Shown here: piece after piece, positions 35,475 to 43,290 of the stretch
How the letters are laid out: each line of letters begins with the position of its first letter
Numbering within the stretch: position 1 is the first letter of the stretch
Source: Patiriisocius sp047730165
Lineage (GTDB): Bacteria > Bacteroidota > Bacteroidia > Flavobacteriales > Flavobacteriaceae
Reading direction: 5' to 3'
DNA length: 64,000 nt
NCBI RefSeq assembly: GCF_047730165.1
Contig: NZ_CP159834.1
Coordinates: forward strand, 2,418,001-2,482,000
Notes under the pieces: generated by a model
Told to the model about the DNA's origin: nothing
Database searches by the model: none
What the model saw: the letters and a program-made list of their open reading frames with translations, nothing else
Program-made: the position numbers and the translations under genes

Positions 35475-36545
35475 ATGAGGAAAATAGAAAAACATCCTGG
35501 TACGGTTTACTTCGGAAACGATAGCTGGAAAAAACTACAGCAAGTCATTGATCAACAAGGCGCTAGCTCCATCGCTATCCTTGTTGATGAGAATACAAAA
35601 AAACATTGTCTATCTGTATTCAATGCTAATGTCTTATTAAAAAATGCGCCGCATATCATCCAGATGAATGCTGGCGAAGAACATAAGAACATTGAATCGT
35701 GCTTAAAAGCATGGCAAGAGTTGTCACAGATAGGTTTTGACAGAAAAGCCTTACTCATTAATCTTGGCGGTGGCGTGGTAACAGACCTTGGAGGATTTGT
35801 AGCAAGCACCTACATGAGGGGCATTGCTTGTATCAACGTCCCAACATCTCTTTTAGCCATGGTAGACGCTGCTGTGGGCGGTAAAAACGGAATTGACCTA
35901 GGTGTGCTTAAAAATCAAATAGGTGTCATTAGAGATCCATTAGCAGTCATTGTAGACACTTCATTCTTAAAAACACTCCCAGAAAATCAAATTACATCTG
36001 GTTTTGCTGAAATGCTCAAGCACGGTTTAATTTATTCTTATGATTACTGGGAACGACTTCAGGGTTTTGAAGTTCAGAATATTTCAGAAATCGAAACCCT
36101 TATTTGGGAGTCTATAGAAATTAAAAACGAGATTGTCACAGAGGACCAAAACGAAAAAGGGCGTCGTAAATCCCTTAATTTTGGCCACACCTTAGGCCAT
36201 GCAATAGAATCTTACTGTCTAATGAGCACTCATATCCCTGCACTACTTCACGGTGAGGCAATCGCAATTGGAATGATTCTGGCATTATATATTTCTGTAG
36301 AACAAGAAGGGTTTCCCAAAGAAAAATACGCCGAAGCAGCTACACGACTACTTTTAATCTGTGGAAAAGTGCCCTTTTCAAAAGATGATATTTCAGAAAT
36401 AATAAAACTACTCAAGCACGATAAGAAAAATGTGGGTGGAGCGGTACTTTTTGTGCTGCTAGAAGACATTGGTAAAACCCTCCTAGACAAAAAAGTAGAA
36501 GAGGCAATTATCTTACAGAGTTTTGAAGCTTATAAAAATTTGTAA
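35475..36545 (+). CDS. aroB: 3-dehydroquinate synthase
   Basis: 356 residues, the second enzyme of the shikimate pathway, NAD- and metal-dependent. GGGVVTDLGGFVASTYMRGI at about 99-118, NVPTSLLAMVDAAVGGKNGI at about 122-141, and metal-ligand regions GFAEMLKHGLIYSYDYW, NFGHTLGHAIE and LLHGEAIAIGM are all present. The ATG at 35475 begins MRKIEKHPGTVYFG. It is not in an operon with other aro genes. Confidence 0.96.
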   Translation: MRKIEKHPGTVYFGNDSWKKLQQVIDQQGASSIAILVDENTKKHCLSVFNANVLLKNAPHIIQMNAGEEHKNIESCLKAWQELSQIGFDRKALLINLGGGVVTDLGGFVASTYMRGIACINVPTSLLAMVDAAVGGKNGIDLGVLKNQIGVIRDPLAVIVDTSFLKTLPENQITSGFAEMLKHGLIYSYDYWERLQGFEVQNISEIETLIWESIEIKNEIVTEDQNEKGRRKSLNFGHTLGHAIESYCLMSTHIPALLHGEAIAIGMILALYISVEQEGFPKEKYAEAATRLLLICGKVPFSKDDISEIIKLLKHDKKNVGGAVLFVLLEDIGKTLLDKKVEEAIILQSFEAYKNL

Positions 36546-36619
36546 ATTTATATTCTCAATGCACAACCAATTCATATTTTTTATAAATTCGTTATAACAG
36601 ACCTGTAACCTTTGTTATT

Positions 36620-36904
36620 ATGAAACGTATAATTGTAGATTTTAAAAAATTAACCCCAGAAATTTTAACAATGCTTGTCGATGAGTATCCAGATGGATAT
36701 GATGATATCAACGTGATAAAGTTTAAGAATGCTCACAACGAAACAATTGAAGCTGTAGAAGTAAAAACAGATGACACTATATACCTTGTAAAGCTAAGTT
36801 CTAGATTAGAGAGTACCATGGCAAACTTTGATGAAGACGACTATGATGATGACACATATGACGAACCAATAAGCGAGATACTAGCTAAGGAGGCAAAAGA
36901 ATAA
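36620..36904 (+). CDS. Small acidic conserved protein, unknown function
   Basis: 94 residues, no signal or membrane helix. The N-terminal half looks folded (MKRIIVDFKKLTPEILTMLV, then DEYPDGYDDINVIKFKNAHN), and the C-terminal part is extremely acidic (FDEDDYDDDTYDEPISEILA). It is a cytoplasmic protein of the type conserved in Flavobacteriaceae, without assigned function. A perfect 18-base-pair hairpin overlaps its last codons. Confidence 0.7.
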   Translation: MKRIIVDFKKLTPEILTMLVDEYPDGYDDINVIKFKNAHNETIEAVEVKTDDTIYLVKLSSRLESTMANFDEDDYDDDTYDEPISEILAKEAKE

Positions 36905-36940
36905 CCAAAAAGAGCCGCGATTGCGGCTCTTTTTGGTTAT
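36901..36940. terminator. Bidirectional terminator with perfect 18-base stem
   Basis: ATAACCAAAAAGAGCCGC pairs fully with GCGGCTCTTTTTGGTTAT around a GATT loop. It includes the stop codon of the acidic-protein gene and ends one base before the DinB gene's last codon, serving both converging genes. Confidence 0.95.
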
Positions 36941-37444
36941 TTAAAAATACCTTTCTTTAATGATTTTTAAATGATGTAACTCGTGTCCCCTTGTAATAAA
37001 AGCAGCAGCTCTTACCGATAAGGGACTATCACTAGCGCGTCCTTGTTTAAGTAACATAGTGTCATTACAGCCTTGGATAAAATGAATTGTAGCGGTTCGC
37101 ACGGCAATGAATTCTTTTAATAAACTATCCATATCCCTCGCATTTGCATTGCTGTTTGTTACAAATTCGTCTTGATCAAAACCCTCTAGGTGTACATTAG
37201 TAGAACGAGCAATTTGCATTGCTCTGTACATAAAAACACGTTCGCAATCTATAAGATGCAATAATACCTCCTTAGGAGTCCATTTTCCTTCAGCGTAGCG
37301 ATACTCTTGTTTTTCCGTTGGGATCTCTTCAAAAAATGCCGGGACCGAGACCAAACCATTCATTAATGCAGCCGCAATATCATCTCCTGCAACATTTGCA
37401 ACGTATTTCGCGTAGTAGCTACCATATTCTGAAGACAGAATCAT
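36941..37444 (-). CDS. DinB-family protein
   Basis: 167 residues, a four-helix bundle of the DinB/YfiT type. The His triad that binds metal is visible: H in LLHLIDCERVFMYRAMQIAR at about 62, and the HELHHLKII pair near the C-terminus (about 155-160). These proteins are thought to be metal-dependent transferases, often for bacillithiol or related thiols; the real substrate is unknown here. The stop of the Lrp gene overlaps its start by one base, so the two genes form an operon. Confidence 0.87.
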   Translation of the reverse strand: MILSSEYGSYYAKYVANVAGDDIAAALMNGLVSVPAFFEEIPTEKQEYRYAEGKWTPKEVLLHLIDCERVFMYRAMQIARSTNVHLEGFDQDEFVTNSNANARDMDSLLKEFIAVRTATIHFIQGCNDTMLLKQGRASDSPLSVRAAAFITRGHELHHLKIIKERYF

Positions 37445-37929
37445 TAGTTGTCTAGTGAGTTAAAAATAGAATGCATTAAACGCTTTTTATCGTTGATGCT
37501 TTCTTCAAGAGAAATCATTGTTTCTGTACGTGTCACTCCATCAATGTCATCTATCTTATAAATAATGTCTTTAGCATGACCTGTATTTTTAGCACGTATC
37601 TTGCAGAAGATATTAAATTTCCCCGTAGTGACGTGGGCTACAGTTACAAAAGGAATTTCATTAATGCGTTCTAATACAAATTGTGTCTGTGAAGTTTTCT
37701 GAAGAAATATACCTACATACGCTATAAAAGAATAGCCTAATTTACCATAATCCAGACGCAAAGAGCTACCGGTTATAATGCCAGCTTCTTCCATTTTTTT
37801 TACCCTAACGTGGACCGTTCCTGCAGAAATATCTAACTTCTTCGCAATATCAGTAAAAGGGGTTCTTGTATTATCAATAAGCATATCCAGTATGCTATGA
37901 TCCGTATCGTCTAATTTAAACTTTGCCAT
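37444..37929 (-). CDS. Lrp/AsnC-family transcription regulator
   Basis: 161 residues. N-terminal helix-turn-helix at about 5-55 (DHSILDMLIDNTRTPFTDIA, then KKLDISAGTVHVRVKKMEEA), then the RAM (amino-acid-binding) beta-alpha domain at about 65-150 (GYSFIAYVGIFLQKTSQTQF, VTVAHVTTGKFNIFCKIRAK). Such regulators sense amino acids and control their metabolism. It probably acts on genes of the neighbourhood, but the sequence does not identify them. Confidence 0.93.
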   Translation of the reverse strand: MAKFKLDDTDHSILDMLIDNTRTPFTDIAKKLDISAGTVHVRVKKMEEAGIITGSSLRLDYGKLGYSFIAYVGIFLQKTSQTQFVLERINEIPFVTVAHVTTGKFNIFCKIRAKNTGHAKDIIYKIDDIDGVTRTETMISLEESINDKKRLMHSIFNSLDN

Positions 37930-37969
37930 TTTCGCCTTTTTTTTATTTGCAAAAATAAGTAGATAATTT

Positions 37970-39007
37970 TCATATTCTTAGTAAAATCTCGCTTTCCTTC
38001 GTTTTATTGTAAACAATAGTTAGTTTTTCGTTAAATGATACGCTTTTTTGATTGTTAAATTCTACCCAATCACCATCACATTGTATGACTTTATGTCCAA
38101 TTAATTGGGAATCAAGCTCCAGTATAGTAGGAATAAAAAATATCGTATTCTCCTCTAAAACTTCTGTAAACTGTATGGCAATATTTTGTTTTATAGAAGC
38201 ATCCGATAATCGGGCATCCTTTAACAAGATGTCGCAATAAGTTTTTTGATTTTCTGGAATAGAGTTATAGTCTTCGATTGACGTAGTTTCTGTTTCTACG
38301 GAAATATTAAAAACGATTAGAAGTGACTTAACTATTAAGGCTCGCGATACTTCACGATTATAATCGCCCGGAAAATGCCCAGCTTCAAATAAAATAGTAG
38401 GTACGCCTAAATGTGTAAAAGTGTCGCCCACACAGTTTAAATTAAAACCGTCATCATAGCGGCCTATTTGACCTGGAATCTCTTTTAACAATTCTTTATA
38501 CATAGCCGCAATTGCCAGCATTGCTGTTTCTCTAGCCGCTGTAACGCCGCGGCTCGCATCTGCCGAAGGCGACAAGAAAGACACTGCAGCAGTCTTCCCA
38601 GTGGGTAGCCCGTAAATAGTACGCTGATCGTGCATATTAAGACAAAGATCTGGCTGGACAGCATCAAAGATGGCCCTTAAAATCTGACTTTCCTTTTGGG
38701 ATAAATCTTGTGCGTCCCTGTTTAAGTCAACCCCATTAATATTACACCTGGTATAAGCTTCTGCGCCATCTGGATTTAAAATAGGAATGATGTGGACAGT
38801 ATGAGTGGCTAAAAAGATACTAATCTCCTCTTCATATTGTTTCTTCTGAAAGATGAAAGCGAGAAAATCTATCAGAGCTTTTGTGGTAGTGCTTTCGTTT
38901 CCGTGCATTTGCGACCAAGCGAGAATAACCTTTTTTCCTGACCCAAGACTCACCATAGGTATTTCTTTACCCAACTCTGAAGTACCAATTATCGAAATCT
39001 CAAACAC
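37970..39007 (-). CDS. M14-family zinc carboxypeptidase, cytoplasmic
   Basis: 345 residues if the GTG at 39007 is the start. Zinc ligands H and E are in SQMHGNESTTTKALIDFL (HxxE), the third His is in LNMHDQRTIYG, and the catalytic Glu in LFEAGHFPGD. DGAEAYTRCNINGVDLNRDA contains the substrate-binding Asn-Arg. It has no signal peptide, so it acts inside the cell. The frame stays open for 32 more codons upstream and reads YNQNIKDDQISGRYITLNQI then LPRLEVYKEV, an N-terminus I expect for this family; the true start may be an ATT at 39103. See the findings. Confidence 0.9.
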   Translation of the reverse strand: MFEISIIGTSELGKEIPMVSLGSGKKVILAWSQMHGNESTTTKALIDFLAFIFQKKQYEEEISIFLATHTVHIIPILNPDGAEAYTRCNINGVDLNRDAQDLSQKESQILRAIFDAVQPDLCLNMHDQRTIYGLPTGKTAAVSFLSPSADASRGVTAARETAMLAIAAMYKELLKEIPGQIGRYDDGFNLNCVGDTFTHLGVPTILFEAGHFPGDYNREVSRALIVKSLLIVFNISVETETTSIEDYNSIPENQKTYCDILLKDARLSDASIKQNIAIQFTEVLEENTIFFIPTILELDSQLIGHKVIQCDGDWVEFNNQKSVSFNEKLTIVYNKTKESEILLRI

Positions 39008-39122
39008 CTCTTTGTAGACTTCTAATCTAGGTAAGATTTGATTGAGAGTAATATATCTACCAGAAATCTGGTCGTCTTTAATGTTTTGATTGTAGAGTGA
39101 AATAGCTGTGAGTTTTTATTGT

Positions 39123-39135
39123 GTTTACAAATGTA
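39123..39135 (-). promoter_or_regulatory. Putative -7 element of the M14 peptidase promoter
   Basis: On the minus strand TACATTTGTAAAC contains the Bacteroidota -7 consensus TAnnTTTG as TACATTTG. The same 13 bases occur in the opposite orientation at 39351-39363, at the XRE gene. A TTG lies 16 bases upstream, shorter than the usual 19-21. Confidence 0.5.
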
Positions 39136-39146
39136 GATAATGTAAA

Positions 39147-39162
39147 GTTTACAATTGTAAAC
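39147..39162. promoter_or_regulatory. Perfect 16-base palindrome, likely operator of the XRE regulator
   Basis: GTTTACAATTGTAAAC, fully self-complementary, lying over the upstream part of the M14 promoter. Its half-site GTTTACA recurs near both promoters. XRE-type repressors commonly bind such symmetric sites. Confidence 0.6.
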
Positions 39163-39327
39163 AACAATTTTGCACTTTAGTGTTGACATATGTAACAATA
39201 ACACATTAGAAAATCACAATATGAAATAGACTAAGTACACAGGATGTATAATTTATTATTAATCAACAGCTTAATGAGCTTGTATTAAAGCTATACTTAC
39301 ATTTTAATTGTACTTTATCAACAATAT

Positions 39328-39363
39328 TTGTGTGTTGCAACACAATGTTTTACATTTGTAAAC
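39328..39363 (+). promoter_or_regulatory. Promoter of the XRE regulator with overlapping palindromes
   Basis: TTG at 39328-39330, a 20-base spacer, then TACATTTG at 39351-39358: a full Bacteroidota promoter. The spacer carries the perfect palindrome TGTGTTGCAACACA (39331-39344), and the -7 box is inside the near-palindrome GTTTTACATTTGTAAAC (39347-39363). Transcription would start near 39366, about 25 bases before the gene. A repressor bound here would block its own synthesis. Confidence 0.65.
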
Positions 39364-39389
39364 GTATTAATAAGAACGAATTTATTACA

Positions 39390-39830
39390 ATGGTAAACAG
39401 TGCAGCTTTTGCAAAACGTATAGAAAATATCCTTTCATATTATGGGATTTCGGCTACGGCATTTGCAGAAACCATATCTTTTAATCGCTCCACGATTTCG
39501 CATATCCTTTCTGGTAGGAACAAGCCAAGTTTAGAATTTGTAATGAAAATTGTCAATACGTATCCCGAGGTAGAATTGTATTGGTTGTTAAACGGAAAAG
39601 GAGACTTCCCTCCTCTTGATGATTCAAATGAAAATAGCGCTACAGATATGTCGCAAGACATTTCAGTTAAGACACTGGACAAATACCAAGCTCCTTCAAT
39701 AGAAACGGAGCAAGAACCATCAAAAACAAACCATACCTCCATTTCGAATCATCGCCTTGGTTCTTCTTCAAACATAGACCGGATCGTTATATTTTATGCA
39801 GACGGTTCTTTTAAGGAATATTTACCGTAG
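39390..39830 (+). CDS. XRE-family helix-turn-helix regulator
   Basis: 146 residues from the ATG at 39390 (MVNSAAFAKRIENILSYYGI); the longer frame includes promoter DNA. The helix-turn-helix spans about 8-62 (ISATAFAETISFNRSTISHI then LSGRNKPSLEFVMKIVNTYP), ending with the VELYWLLNGKGDFP segment typical of Bacteroidota XRE proteins. The C-terminal half is disordered and Ser/Glu/Thr-rich, ending in RIVIFYADGSFKEYLP. It is probably an autorepressor acting on the palindromes described in the 39.1-39.4 kb gap, divergent from the M14 gene. Confidence 0.88.
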   Translation: MVNSAAFAKRIENILSYYGISATAFAETISFNRSTISHILSGRNKPSLEFVMKIVNTYPEVELYWLLNGKGDFPPLDDSNENSATDMSQDISVKTLDKYQAPSIETEQEPSKTNHTSISNHRLGSSSNIDRIVIFYADGSFKEYLP

Positions 39831-39883
39831 AAGACCTCTAGTCTTTGCTTAAAATTTCAGAAATTTGCTGCAGCAAAATAATT

Positions 39884-40255
39884 ATGAAATTTATATACGT
39901 ATTCTTCTCTTTTTTACTCCTTAGCTGTTACCAGCCGGAACGTAACTGCACTAACTTTAAAACAGGAACCTTCGAGTTTGAAACCCTCATAGGAACAGAA
40001 GTAGTGAAAACTACTTTTGTCCGTAATGATTCTTTAGAAATTGATTTCTATAGAGGTAAGGCAGACACGTCTTCTGTGCGATGGTTAAACGATTGTGAGT
40101 TTATAGTGAAACACGTCAATCCCAAGAATATGGCAGAAAAGAAGGCCTTGCACATGAAAATATTGACTACAGATGGTGATCAATATCTTTTTGAATACAA
40201 CATCGTTGGCGAAACTAGAAAAGAAAAAGGGACCGCCAGAAAAATAACCGAATAA
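39884..40255 (+). CDS. Small lipoprotein, unknown function
   Basis: 123 residues from the ATG at 39884; the lipobox is LLLSC with Cys at residue 14 or so (MKFIYVFFSFLLLSCYQPER). The remainder is a beta-rich domain (FKTGTFEFETLIGTEVVKTT, SLEIDFYRGKADTSSVRWL, NDCEFIVKHVNPKNMAEKKA). In databases the family is often mislabelled DNA topoisomerase IV; nothing in it resembles a topoisomerase. It lies in the same direction as terC, 21 bases before it, probably cotranscribed. Confidence 0.75.
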   Translation: MKFIYVFFSFLLLSCYQPERNCTNFKTGTFEFETLIGTEVVKTTFVRNDSLEIDFYRGKADTSSVRWLNDCEFIVKHVNPKNMAEKKALHMKILTTDGDQYLFEYNIVGETRKEKGTARKITE

Positions 40256-40276
40256 ACTAACAAAACAATAAGATAC

Positions 40277-41104
40277 ATGTTTGAAATCTTAACCGCTCCT
40301 GACGCACTAGTAGCGCTATTGACGCTGACCTTCTTGGAGATTGTACTTGGGGTAGACAACATTATCTTCATATCGCTGGCTGCAAGTAAACTGCCTAAAG
40401 AACACCAGAAAAAAGCAACCAACATTGGTCTTTTTATGGCGATGATTATTAGAGTAATACTATTGTTCGGTATTTCTTGGCTTGTTGCTATGGAGGCGCC
40501 TTTCTGGCACGTAAGCTTATCCTGGTTTAAAGTAGGACTAAGTGGACAAGGATTAATCCTTCTTGCCGGAGGTTTATTCTTACTGTATAAATCTGTAAGC
40601 GAGATTCACGAAAAAGTAGAAGATAAAGGGCGCGATGAACGTGAAGTGGCTAAAGGAAGAAAGACAACGCTCACAAAAGCTGTGATACAAATATGCCTGA
40701 TTAACATTGTATTTTCTTTTGATTCTATCTTAACAGCCGTTGGTATGACTAACGGAGTTGGCAATACTCCATCAGATGCCTTAATCATTATGATTATCGC
40801 CGTGGTAGTTTCTGTCATAATAATGATGATTTTTGCAAACCCTGTGGGCCGTTTTGTCACGAAGCATCCTACAGTTCAATTATTAGGTTTATCTTTCTTA
40901 ATACTCATTGGTTTTATGTTAATTGCTGAAGGAGCGCATTTATCTCACTTAGAGATTTTTGGTTCTCAAGTAGGCGTCATACCCAAAGGGTACCTTTACT
41001 TCACGATAGCCTTCTCATTATTGATAGAGTTTATCAATATGAAATATAGAAAGACAACAAGTGAAATCGTAACTACGCATCCCGAGAACATCAAAGACGA
41101 ATAA
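40277..41104 (+). CDS. TerC-family membrane protein
   Basis: 275 residues with seven to eight membrane helices. The acidic signatures of the family are clear: LTFLEIVLGVDNIIFISLAA at about 17-36 and ICLINIVFSFDSILTAVGMT at about 143-162, which have membrane-embedded Asp and Glu. TerC proteins are linked to metal (Mn) export and to tellurite resistance. Cytoplasmic loop of the HEKVEDKGRDEREVAKGRKT type between helices. terB follows three bases after the stop, the two likely form a unit. Confidence 0.93.
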   Translation: MFEILTAPDALVALLTLTFLEIVLGVDNIIFISLAASKLPKEHQKKATNIGLFMAMIIRVILLFGISWLVAMEAPFWHVSLSWFKVGLSGQGLILLAGGLFLLYKSVSEIHEKVEDKGRDEREVAKGRKTTLTKAVIQICLINIVFSFDSILTAVGMTNGVGNTPSDALIIMIIAVVVSVIIMMIFANPVGRFVTKHPTVQLLGLSFLILIGFMLIAEGAHLSHLEIFGSQVGVIPKGYLYFTIAFSLLIEFINMKYRKTTSEIVTTHPENIKDE

Positions 41105-41107
41105 ATT

Positions 41108-41458
41108 ATGGAAATGAATTTAAAGTCATCAGAAGAAAATTGGACCAAAGACGATCTGCGTGTTTATATTATGCTGTTTTTTGCTAATGCAGATTTAACA
41201 CTGAAGGAAGAAGAGATTGCATTCATAAAAGAAAAGATGCATAATGCAAAATATGATGATTTAAGAGCTGTACTTAAAAATGACAATGACTATCAAGGCA
41301 CTGAAAAAATAGAAAAAACAATAAAACGTTTAAGCTATTCGGAGGATCAAATTGAAGACTTAATTGCTGAGCTTAAAGAACTTTTCTGGGCAGACGGAAA
41401 ATTTGACGCCATGGAAAACGCAATACTCCACCACATTGAGCGCATTTTAAAACCATAA
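41108..41458 (+). CDS. TerB-like protein
   Basis: 116 residues, helical and acidic/basic, with TerB features: LRVYIMLFFANADLTLKEEE near the N-terminus, IAFIKEKMHNAKYDDLRAVL, and ELFWADGKFDAMENAILHHI near the end, where the Asp and Glu residues suit metal binding. Functions with TerC in membrane-linked metal sensing in other bacteria. Three bases after terC, one base before trmL's start: a tight operon. Confidence 0.85.
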   Translation: MEMNLKSSEENWTKDDLRVYIMLFFANADLTLKEEEIAFIKEKMHNAKYDDLRAVLKNDNDYQGTEKIEKTIKRLSYSEDQIEDLIAELKELFWADGKFDAMENAILHHIERILKP

Positions 41459-41459
41459 T

Positions 41460-41912
41460 ATGCCGCTTCACATTGTTCTAGTTCATCCAGAAATACCTAA
41501 TAATACAGGGAACATAGGCCGTTTAAGCTTAGCCACTGGTTCACATTTACACTTAATAAAACCCTTTGGTTTTGAGATTAGCGACAGCCGGTTAAAAAGA
41601 GCGGGGTTGGACTATTGGAAGCACATCCAGCTTACCACATATGAGTCTATTGACGATTTTTATGACAAGCACAGCGATAAGAAAATGGTGCTTTTAAGCA
41701 GTCACGGCACGCAATCTATTTGGGATATTCCTTTTGAAGATGATATGATGCTGCTTTTTGGCAAAGAATCTACGGGGCTCCCTTCTGAAATATTAAACAA
41801 GCACCCTGAGCACATTTTTAAGATACCTTTGCACAGTGATCACATACGCAGTATTAATATCGCAAATGCCGTGAGCGTGACTGTCTATGAGGGCTTGAGA
41901 CAACTTTCTTGA
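41460..41912 (+). CDS. trmL: tRNA (cytidine/uridine-34-2'-O)-methyltransferase TrmL
   Basis: 150 residues of the SPOUT knotted methyltransferase class. IVLVHPEIPNNTGNIGRLSL at about 4-23, LLFGKESTGLPSEILNKHPE at about 97-116 and IPLHSDHIRSINIANAVSVT at about 121-140 are characteristic. It methylates the wobble base of certain Leu tRNAs. It is the last gene of the tight terC-terB-trmL run. Confidence 0.93.
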   Translation: MPLHIVLVHPEIPNNTGNIGRLSLATGSHLHLIKPFGFEISDSRLKRAGLDYWKHIQLTTYESIDDFYDKHSDKKMVLLSSHGTQSIWDIPFEDDMMLLFGKESTGLPSEILNKHPEHIFKIPLHSDHIRSINIANAVSVTVYEGLRQLS

Positions 41913-42025
41913 TTTTGACTCTACTCAGTTTTCGTTAAGGAGATGCATGAAAAACTGTTAAACCTTAGGTGAATATTTGCTTCAGAAATTTTATACATTA
42001 ATACGAGTGCAATTAAAAAACAACA

Positions 42026-42841
42026 ATGAACGAACAGGAATACTGGCAAAATAAATATGAAGAAGACAGCACTGGCTGGGATTTAGGCGTAATCTCTTCT
42101 CCATTAAAAGCATACATTGACCAACTTACAGATAAGAATATTCGCATTTTAATTCCAGGAGCGGGTAATGGCTATGAAGCAGAATACCTTTGGAATCAAG
42201 GATTCAAGAATGTGTTTGTTGTAGATATTGCAAAGTCTCCCTTAGAAAATCTAAAAAAACGTATTCCAGATTTGCCGGAAGAACAGCTTATTGAACAAGA
42301 CTTTTTCAAGCATAAAGAACTGTATGACCTTATTCTAGAGCAGACATTTTTTTGCTCCTTCCCTCCTGTTAAAATGAACCGCACTAAGTACGCCACAAAA
42401 ATGACATCGTTGTTACAAGAAACAGGGAAACTCGTTGGCGTATGGTTTGACTTCCCGCTCATTGATGACACCGAGAAACGTCCATTTGGTGGAAGCCTAA
42501 GAGAATACCGCACCTACTTCCAACCTTATTTTGAAATAAAAGTCTTTGAGCGCTGTCACAACTCAAACGCTGATAGAATGGATAAGGAGCTGTTTGCAAT
42601 TATGCAAAAGAAAAAACCAGTAGTTAAACAAAACAATAATCCACTGCACGGCATAACCCTTAAAGCAATATTGGAAGAACTCATCTTACAAGAAGGCTGG
42701 GAAAATATGGCAAATGCATGTCGCATTAATAGTTTCTATAATAACCCCACATTAAAATCAAGTTTAACTTTTTTGCGCAAAACTCCTTGGGCACGAGAGA
42801 AAGTAGAGCAATATTATCTGCGCGTTCGTAATAAGAAGTAA
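42026..42841 (+). CDS. TPMT-like SAM methyltransferase fused to a VF530 (DUF2132) domain
   Basis: 271 residues. Residues 1-190 match the thiopurine S-methyltransferase-like class (NEQEYWQNKYEEDSTGWDLG, LIPGAGNGYEAEYLWNQGFK, NVFVVDIAKSPLENLKKRI, EQTFFCSFPPVKMNRTKYAT). The last 70 residues (NNPLHGITLKAILEELILQE, GWENMANACRINSFYNNPTL) are the complete VF530/DUF2132 domain, normally a protein of its own. The methylated substrate is unknown; the appended domain may select it. The frame is continuous and no stop or shift separates the parts. Confidence 0.88.
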   Translation: MNEQEYWQNKYEEDSTGWDLGVISSPLKAYIDQLTDKNIRILIPGAGNGYEAEYLWNQGFKNVFVVDIAKSPLENLKKRIPDLPEEQLIEQDFFKHKELYDLILEQTFFCSFPPVKMNRTKYATKMTSLLQETGKLVGVWFDFPLIDDTEKRPFGGSLREYRTYFQPYFEIKVFERCHNSNADRMDKELFAIMQKKKPVVKQNNNPLHGITLKAILEELILQEGWENMANACRINSFYNNPTLKSSLTFLRKTPWAREKVEQYYLRVRNKK

Positions 42842-42921
42842 AACGAATTTGAATTCGAAAACGATAAAAAATAGTTTAAGAAGAGTTTATCACAAACCAA
42901 AATAATAACCACCTTTGCAGC

Positions 42922-43287
42922 ATGACCCAATTAGAATTTTTACAAACTGAAATATTTAAGGAATTAACCAACCTAAACAAGAAAGCTACAGTAGCTAAGG
43001 AGTACAAATTTGCTGAAGCAGATTTTGCTACGTTGCTAGAACGTGCCGAATATAATGGGCTTGGTATCTATAGTATAACGACGTGGTTAAAACGTACTAC
43101 CTTTGGCACGATTACCCATGAAGATCAGTCTAAAAAGGCGACAGACGCTAGATGGTACAACCGTGCTTTCATTACGATGAAAATGCGTCAAGAAGGGCTG
43201 TCTTATGCGGCAGATTTTAAAGTGCCAGCAAAACTGATGGCGCGTCTCAATCCAGTAGTGCGCACTCGTTATTCTGAAGAGGAGTAA
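42922..43287 (+). CDS. Conserved protein of unknown function
   Basis: 121 residues, soluble, mostly helical and basic toward the end (KRTTFGTITHEDQSKKATDA, RWYNRAFITMKMRQEGLSYA). ATG at 42922 begins MTQLEFLQTEIFKELTNLNK. I do not recognise a family. It converges with the relic of mscL, whose stop lies four bases after its own. Confidence 0.65.
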   Translation: MTQLEFLQTEIFKELTNLNKKATVAKEYKFAEADFATLLERAEYNGLGIYSITTWLKRTTFGTITHEDQSKKATDARWYNRAFITMKMRQEGLSYAADFKVPAKLMARLNPVVRTRYSEEE

Positions 43288-43290
43288 ATC

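Noticed and set aside
39884..40255. DNA topoisomerase IV label for the small lipoprotein
   Set aside because: It is a 123-residue lipoprotein with no topoisomerase features; the label is a known mis-annotation, as far as I recall.
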